A stretch of DNA of 25,978 nucleotides. Source: an uncultured Pirellula sp. GTDB lineage: Bacteria > Planctomycetota > Planctomycetia > Pirellulales > Pirellulaceae. Shown in pieces: positions 16,201 through 25,200 of the stretch. Below the pieces are notes generated by a model. That model was not told the origin of the DNA. It was given only the letters and a program-made list of their open reading frames with translations, and made no database searches. Every line of letters begins with the position of its first letter. Position 1 is the stretch's first letter. A program made the position numbers and the translations under genes. Location of the stretch: contig CAITIF010000060.1 of assembly GCA_903892365.1 (NCBI GenBank), positions 1 through 25,978 on the forward strand. The letters are read 5' to 3'.

Positions 16201-19200
16201 GGGTGCTTTGCTGACTTCAGCTGTTCCCTTCAATTTCTCAGACGTGGCTATGTTCAGTGTGAGTGGCCGACGGGTCAACACAGCTAATCCGTTGACCGGT
16301 GCGCTCGAATCGAGAATGAGTGCGGACGGAGCGACGCCAATCGATTACGGTACGAACGGCAACTCGATTACGGATTTGGCTGTTTCACCTGCAGGAAAAG
16401 GGGTGGGCTTTCAAACTCCAGATGGTACGACAACGGATGCGAACTCAGGTCAGTTTGTCGGACTTGATTTCGGTAACGGTGCCGATGCAACGGGAGCCAG
16501 TGGTCTATTAACGACAACGACCAGACTGGTTCCGGGGGGAACCACGTTTGAAGTGATCCAGGTTCCTGTGAATGGTAATAACGTCGGCGTTGGCATGCGG
16601 TTTGACGGATATACCTATTCCAGTAATTTTGCTTCGAACAATATCGCCAGCTTGTGGGGTGTTGCCTCGCGGTATTCTGACACGAATGCTCGCCAGCCAA
16701 TTATGGGATTTGACGCCAATGGCGCTTATACGGTCGTAGGTGTTGGGACGGCTGTTGTTTCCAAGAATGCTCTGTACCGGTTGAGTTCCTACAGTGGGAC
16801 AGTAGGAACTGCACTCGATCCTAATGGTACAAACCTCGATAATAACGAGCGTGGTTGGGGCGCTGGTACCAGAATCATGGCGCACGGATTCTTTGTGCAA
16901 TCAGGCTCCATCAACGCAAATCAAAACGTGAACGTAGTGCCGGCACTCGGTACGGTTTCGGGACTCGCATCGGTTGGCAATCGACTTTTCGCAGTGACGG
17001 AACTTGGTGAGCTGATGGGGATGACCCCAAGCGATTCGCAGCGACACGTTTTCTCCGATAGTTATGATGTTTTGCTTGATCCAGAAACCAACCAACCTAT
17101 CGCTTTTTCGGGATTAACCGCAGGTCCACGCAGTCTTCAAGAGGGAACAATCAATTACTCTCAGATTTTGTTCGGAGTGACGGCGGCAGGGAGAATGTAC
17201 GCGTTTGATACTGACGGCAACTTCTTGAACATCTTCCCCCGAGGGGCATCGTTCATCGATGGTGCGACAGCGCTGGGTGGTTCTCGAGGAATCAACTTCT
17301 CGTCTCTTGACTCCAATCTTTTCCACTTGAGTACTCGAGAAGGTACGATGGTCGGCCACGGTCGACAGCAGCCTTTTAACGATTCGAGCGATCTGCAAAC
17401 CGGCAGTAATCGTTCGATCCGGTTCGCATATGCCGACCCGAATCAAGGCGTTGGAACTCAACCGAACTCAGCCAATGACATCTTCCGGGTTCCAGAGTTG
17501 TTCAATACCTACGCAGGTCCTGGTGGTGCTAGGGGTGCGATTGAATCTGGGCTTTTCGATTTAAGAAGCTATTCTCCAGACGACCAGCCTTACCTTTATT
17601 TCAATTATCTATTGAATACGCAAGATTTGGAAAATCCGATCGATGATGCTGCGGCTCTCGATACTTTCCGAGTTTACGGACGAGGGGCCGATGGAGTTGA
17701 AGTACTGTTGGCAACCAACAACGGAACAACGGGAACTGGAGGATATACATCTACTCGAACCAACTTCGGTGGTGCCGCTGGAGGCGGAGGTTCCGATGAA
17801 TTCGACGTGGCGAACTCGCGAAATCAGGATGCATTCGGTCGCCATCGATTAACAACTCCGCTGTTCGACAATACTGCGGGATGGAGGCAAGCACGCGTCA
17901 GCCTTGCTTCTTTTGCTGGGAAGCAAGATGTGCGTCTACGCTTTGAGTTTTCGACAAGCGGAGATTTCCGAACAGCAGATGCCACTCGGGGCGGTCTTGA
18001 GTTGTTGGCTGTTCCTGGAGAACGGATTCAGGATGGAGATAACTTCACCGTTGGTGGCGAAACGTTCGAGTTTGATCTTGGACTTGTGCTGAATATTCCA
18101 AGTGGTCGAAGTGTGAAAACGGGTGACCGGATCATCGTTGGAGGGGATACGTTTACGTTCTCGAACACTCCAGGTGGTTTCAACATTCCGTTTGCAGCAA
18201 CGGATTCTCCAGCTGGACTAGCTCTTGCGGTATCAGCTGTCCTTCAGGCAAACGGTTACACGGTTACCGCCAGTTCTGCGACCAGCAATCTCTTGAACGT
18301 CACGGAATTGAATGGGTTGCCTTTGTCGCCCATCGCGACCTACAACATCATCGGTGCGGACCCTGCTATCATTCAGGGGCTACCAGGCGTCGCTGGTGGG
18401 AATACCCTGTTGCCAATCACGAATGCGATGACGGCTGTGGAAGTTCGCGATGTGATTCGCGCTGGTTTGGCAGAAGCCTTGAACATTCTCGGTCAAGAGA
18501 CGAATGTAGAGGTGTTCCGAGTACGCGGTAACTCGATTCTACTACACGATTCCAATGCGCTAACATTTACTAACAATCCCAATGCGCGAACAGGCAATCG
18601 TGGGGTTGTCGTCACGAGTAGCACGCGAGTTGGAGACATTTTTGGTCCAATTGATGCGGGTGGGAATCGTTTCACTTCCGCATCGCTTTCAGGGCGCAAT
18701 AATGGAATTGGTGGAGTCGTGGGAGGACTTCAGATCGATGATATCATCATCGGTTTTGCTGAACGTGGGGAACAAGTTTTGAATGGTAGCACCGGTGCAC
18801 AACTCCGTCCTGCCATATTAGCTACGCCGAACTACGAATCGGTGTTGGCACCAGGTCAACCACCACAAAACGAAGTGGAAATTGGCTCCTACCAAGTGGA
18901 GATTCGTGCTGCAGCGGATTACGGTTTATCCAAACAAGACGGTAATCTTTATTGGATCGATCCTGAAACGATGTTTCCTTCAGGTCGCACGTTTGGAACG
19001 AATGACCGCTTGGCGAAGACCATTTCTTTGCAAGTAACAGACACAAGCTTGATCGTGGATGGAAGTTCGTTCACCTTGAGCGACGGTAACAACACTCTCC
19101 GATTTGAATTCGATGTAGCAACCACCTTCAATGCGCTCCTGGACCCAGCAACTGGAGTTGCACAAGGAAATATCCCAATTCGAATTGCACCGAATGCGAC

Positions 19201-22200
19201 AGCAGTTCAAATCGCGGCAGCGATTCGAGACGCGATCAACAGCACTGCGGCTCAAGCGAGTTTGAAGATCACTGCGTCTACTCGAGGTGATACGATCGGA
19301 GGTAGCCTCGCTTCCACATTGCCGCGAGCGAGCATTATTGACATCGCTGGCAATGTTTCGACGGATGTGCTTGGTGGTCTCGCGGGATTCGCGTTCGGCG
19401 GAGCACCAATCGTTCTAGCCTTTGGTCAGGACACTGGCTTTGGTGAAGATCTTGGCGATGCGAACCGACGACGTGAACAGGGGCAGTTTATCGTCTCTTC
19501 GAGCGTTGTTCGGGACTCCGCCGAGTTCGGAATCAACGTCAGTGCTGCCAACTCCGGAACAGACCCGCGTCCGTTCCCTGGTGTTGCTCGTAATTTGGTG
19601 ACTCTCAATTCTTCGGACGTTGCTCCGGGGGTTGTCATTGCGAACAATGTCATCGAAAACAACCGTCAAGGTGGGATCCGAATTAGCGGTGCTCCGGGTG
19701 CAGTATCGACTTCGTTGGTAGAAGGTCCGATCGGCGTTGCCCGAGTCTTGAACAATACGATTGTTGGAGGGGGATCGTCGACGGGAAGTGTTGGGATCCA
19801 GGTTACGGAAAGAGCTTCGCCAACGATCATCAACAACATCCTCGCCGGACATTCCGTCGGTATCTCCGCGTCGGGCATTGGCACCCCAACGATCGTTCTG
19901 GGTGGAAACCTGTACCAACGGAATACGACGGATCGTACCCCAGGGGCGTTGACGGATTCTTTTGAAATTTTCTTGCAGCCCTCGGATCCGTTGTTCATCG
20001 ATCAGGCTCGGCGACGTTACTATCCAGCGCCGTTGTCCCAAGCAATCGATTCCAGCATTGCATCGCTCGAAAATCGGTCGAGTCTAGAACAAGTGAAGGA
20101 CGGTGTAGGACTACCTGTTAGTTCCATTTTAGCACCGACTTTCGATGTGAATGGACTGCGTCGTTCCGATGATCCGGATGTATCGACTCCTGCTGGGCAA
20201 GGTGGAAACGTCTTCATCGACCGCGGTGCCGTGGATCGTGTTGACTTTATCGGACCTGTCGCAATTATTCAGCGACCGCTCGATAACGATTCGCTCGGTA
20301 TTGATGATGACACATCCAGCACTTACCTTCAATTGGAAGTAGGAAATCTCGACTTCTTTGAGATTCTCTTGGACGAGCGTACTGGAACAGGTACCGATAC
20401 GCTAACGATTACTCCTGAATCAGTCATCTTGACCGAGAATGGCCGTCGATTGGTAGAAGGCTCGGATTACGTCTTTGGCTTCAGTGCGAATAGTCGAACG
20501 ATTCGATTGACTCCTTTGGCAGGCTTTTGGCGAAACGATAGCATCTACGAGATCACGTTGAGCAACCGGCAAGCGTTGCAATTGAACATTCCATCGGGAA
20601 GATCTTTGACCGATGGTGCTTTGGCAACCGTCGTGGTTGGTACAACAACTCTTACCATGGAGTTTGATAGCAACGGAACCGTGGCTAGTGGAAACGTGCC
20701 GATCGCGTTTACATCAACATCCACGAGCGAATCGATTTCGGTTCAGATTTTCCGTGCTATTCGAGCCATCGGTGGTGGAGCTACAGTAACAGCCCTTGGA
20801 AGCGATGTATTGTTGTTGGACGGCGTAACCAGTGTTACTGGTTTACCGTTCGTCAGCTTGGTTCCGATCGAAGATATGGCTGCGAATCCTTTGCAGGCCA
20901 ACCGATCGAACTCGTTGACGCAATTTACGATCGTGATGCCGGAAGTTGGTTTGGACTTTGGCGACGGGCCGATTCGAACGTTGTACGCCGATGATGGAGC
21001 GCGCAACGCGATCTTCCCAAGCGATTCCACAGGGCTATTATTGGGGGCTCGCGTGGACTCGGAAGCGGACGGAGTGCCTGGACCACTTGCAAACTCCGAT
21101 GATCTTTTTGGGCAGCTCAACTCCAGTGGATTCGTTCTCAACGATGAAGACGGAGTGACCTTCACGGGAGTTTTCAACGAGCATGTGATTCCAGCGGTGA
21201 CGGTGGCAGTGGTCGTCAATGGCGATGGCTACTTGGATGCCTGGTTCGATTGGAATCGGGATGGTGACTACACCGACGCAGGCGAGCAAGTACTGACTAG
21301 TGTTGGTGTCAGCAACGGAACCTTTACGTTCCTTCAGCAAGCACCTGCAGGAGCTAATCCAGGTTTCACGACCGCGCGATTCCGATTGAGCTCCAAGTCC
21401 GGCGTGCCAGATTTCGGCGTTGCAATTGGCGGGGAAGTGGAAGATTACTTGATCGAGGTTCTACCTGGTCATCCACCTGTGGCGGTCAACGACCCAGACC
21501 CTACTAAGGCGGCGCAATACCGTGTCAACGAAGAGAATGTTCTGATAGTTTCGGCAGCGGATGGAATTCTGTTTAACGACACGGATGTGGATATTCCTGT
21601 AGAGCTGCTTCAAGTGAAGGACGAAGACTTGTTGTTGCCTGGTGTCCAGCCTGTACGAGGACCGGCAAATGGTACGTTGGTTTTGAATCTGGATGGTTCA
21701 TTCACTTATACACCTAACACCGATTTCTTTGGTCAGGATACCTTCACCTACCGAGTTACGGATCCACGATTGGTTAGCAATAACACAGCGACCGTGACGA
21801 TCACTGTAAATCCAGTGAACGATGCTCCGCTTGCGTTCGATGATTTGGAACGCATTAACGAAGATACAATCACAGTTTGGGACGGAAGTCGTTTCACGAG
21901 CAATGATTTCAAGGGTGCAACAACGTTGGTTCCACCCACGTCGATTGCGAACGAAGAAAACCAGACACTAACCGTAGTCAATGCAAGATTTGTGCTTGCG
22001 GATAGGATTACGACGAGACCAGCACGAGCGGGGGAAAGTATCTCGGTTGTGGGTAACGTGATCCGATATGTCCCAGGCACCAACTACAACAATTCCATCG
22101 ATGGCCCGGTTTTTGTTGAGCTAGAGATTTTGGACAATGGCGTCTCCGGATTCCCGGAGGGGCCAGACTTTAAGAATTCTTTCAGCATCTTGACCATCAA

Positions 22201-25200
22201 CATTGATGCGATTAACGATTCGCCAAGCTTTAGTTTGGTGCAGCCTACTCCTCCGCCAGCTTTGCCGACCACAACTTCCGTTCCGACGATCAATGCCCTT
22301 GGCGAAATGTCGATGTCGGTGAGCGTTAATGAAGATTCTGCGACACAACGTCTCGCAATCTTCAGTGGAATCACCGCGGGCCCGGCTACGGCGGTGGATG
22401 AAATTGGTTTAGTGCCTGGATTGCCAGGTCAGGTTGTTAACATGAACGTGAATGTACGACCCCAGGACAATTATTTGTTTACGGCAACAGGTCGTCCGAG
22501 AGTCGTAAATCGTCAAGCGAATGGACAAGCCGAACTGGAGTTCACTCTTGTACCTGATGCTAACACCTTATTGTTGGGTCCGGCAATCGTAACGTTCCAA
22601 TTGGACGACCAAGGTGGGCTTGGCGCGCCGCCCAACGGTCCGACAGGTCCGTTGTCGCGAATGCACACGGTTACCATTAATGCTCGACCAGTGAATGATC
22701 CTCCTATTGTGAGCGATGACAGCCGAACCTTCCGAGAGGATGTGGCTCAATCCTGGACCCAAACAGAGTTCCTTGCGAACGATACCACGGGACCAGCGAA
22801 CGAGAATCGTCAAACATTGTCGATCGCGGATGCTCGTTTGGTTACTCCAAGAGCAGGCGAAACCCTGACTTTGGTCAATGGAGTTATCAGCTATACACCG
22901 GCACCCAACTACAACCGTTTGATCGGTGGAAATGTGTTGATCGAGCTTGATGTTCGCGATACGCTCGATGTAGGGGATCAAGGTTCCGTCCAAACACGAA
23001 CAAGCATTCTTACGCTAACGATCACAGAGGAAAACGATTCTCCATCCTTTAGCTTGGTAGAGCTTGCACCGATTTCAACTGCTCCTGTTACCGATGCTGG
23101 GACAGGTGAAATGTCGATGACGGTTAACATCAATGAAGATGCGCCTACTCAGAACTTAAGGATTTTCAGCGGTGTTGCAGTTGCTCCACCGACAGCTTTG
23201 GACGAATTGGGTCTGGTTTCGAATCTACCTGGACAGCCTACCAATTTCATTGTGACTCTACGTCCACAGGACGTTGGTTTGTTCACTTCGACTGGTCAGC
23301 CTCGGGTGAACGTATTGGCGGGGGGGGCCGCCGAACTGGAGTTCACCCTCAGTGCAGACGTGAATTCATTAGCTTCCGGACCTGCTGTCGTAACGTTCCA
23401 AATGGACGATCGCGGTGGGTTTGGCGTTTTCCCAAATGGACCCACAGGCTCGACATCCATTGTTCATACTGTCACGATTAACGTTCGGCCGGTTAATGAT
23501 CCACCGGTAGTCGGCAATGATTCCCGAACCATTCTTGAGGACGTTGCGCAATCTTGGCCACAAGCCGATTTCCTTGCGAACGATACCGTGGGGCCACCTA
23601 ACGAAAGTGCCCAAACGCTGAGCATTGTCGGGGCTAGAATTATTTCTCCAACTTGGCCTGGTCAAAGTGTATCGGTTTCTAACGGAAGAATCGTTTACAC
23701 CCCCGGTACCAACTACAACCGTATTATTGCGGGCAATGTTTTGGTCGCTCTAGATGTTCGTGATACTTTGGATGTAGGCGATCAAGGCGTTGTTCAAACG
23801 TCTGTTAGCACCTTGACCATCACGATCGATCCAGTGAACGACTCACCAGTCTTCAACTTGGTCCAAGTGGCACCAGTAACCAGTGCACCTACGACCAATC
23901 CAACGACGGGATCGATGTCGTTGACCTTGACCGTCGACGAAGATACCCCGACACCGAAGATCGCAATTTTCGATGGTATCGCCCCCGCTCCTGCGTTGGC
24001 GAACGATGAGCTTGGTTTGGTGAACGGATTGCCTTCTCAACCAACCGACTTCATTGTTACCGTTCGGCCTCAAGACCAATTTTTGTTTACCGCAACGGGG
24101 CGACCCACGGTGAACAAGTTGGCGAACGGCAGAGGCGAGATCGAGTTCACGCTTGCACCGAACGCGAACACTCCTGTTGGAAGTCCAGCGATCATTACCT
24201 TCCAGATCAATGATCAAAGTGGTTTGGCAAGCCCACCGAACGGTCCTACAGGCTCGTTCTCGCGAATCCACACAGTCACGCTTGCGGTAACGTCGGTCAA
24301 TGACGCACCTGTTGCAGTGGCAGATCAGTACACTGTTAGCGAAGATGTTGTTCTGACAGTCCCTGGACCAGGGTTGCTTACCAATGACCAAGATGTCGAT
24401 CTTCCTGATGATGTGTTATCCATCAATGGAAATATGGGAGTCAGTAGCCTAGGCGCGACCGTCTCGGTTGCTTCGAATGGACAGTTGACCTACAACCCAC
24501 TTGCTGCTGTCGAACTTCAGCGACTTTTGGGTGGTGCAACTGCTAACGATACGTTCACGTACACCGTGCGAGATCGATTAGGGGCTGTCAGTGGTGTTGC
24601 AACAGTCACAGTAACTGTGTCGGGTGTGAACGACGCACCAGTTGCAGTGGACGATGTTGTGAACGTGCCCGTCAATACACCACGGGTAATCAGTGTTCTT
24701 GCTAACGATTCCGATGTAGACAACGCAATCAATCCAGCAACCATTGAAATTGGTGAGCTCCCTATTTTCGGCTCCATCACCGTCTTGGCGAATGGGCAAG
24801 TAGAGTATCGACCAAACACAGACTACCGAGGATTGGATACCTTCACATATCGAGTCCGCGATGTGTTGGGAAGAGCTTCGAATGAAGGACGAGTTCGAAT
24901 CACCGTGAACTCGGCGCCTGTCGCCTTGCCAGATTCTGCGGTCGCTGGACGCGGTCAAACCATCTTGATTGATGTCCTACAAAACGACTCGGATCGCGAT
25001 GGTACTTTGGATCCAAGCTCCGTCAGAATCGTAGGTGGACCAGATTCAGGCGTCGCGACTGTCCAGTCAAACGGTAAGGTTTCCTTCACGGCTAACGCAC
25101 AGTTCCTTGGCTTGGCAACGTTCCAGTACATCGTTGCCGATAATGATGGCTTAGCTAGCAACATCGCCGATGTCACTATCAACGTGGTGCGGTCGATTTA

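Larger units (their letters stand above)
21470..25189 (+). repeat. Ten cadherin-like/Ig-like domains of the second protein
   Basis: Approximate domains: 21470-21829, then six domains forming the A/B super-repeat (21830-24304), then 24305-24633, 24634-24913 and 24914-25189. Signatures include NEENV, NLDGSFTYTPNTDFFGQDTF, LANDSDVDN, GLDTFTYRVRD and joining motifs NPVNDAP, SGVNDAP and NSAP. The last three are standard cadherin-like units (SEDVVLTVPGPGLLTND, VISVLANDSDVD, ILIDVLQNDSDRDG). Confidence 0.82.

Noticed and set aside
21830..24304. Super-repeat as a mobile element or recent DNA duplication
   Set aside because: Copies differ at many synonymous positions and have no terminal repeats; the pattern is an older intragenic duplication kept at protein level.
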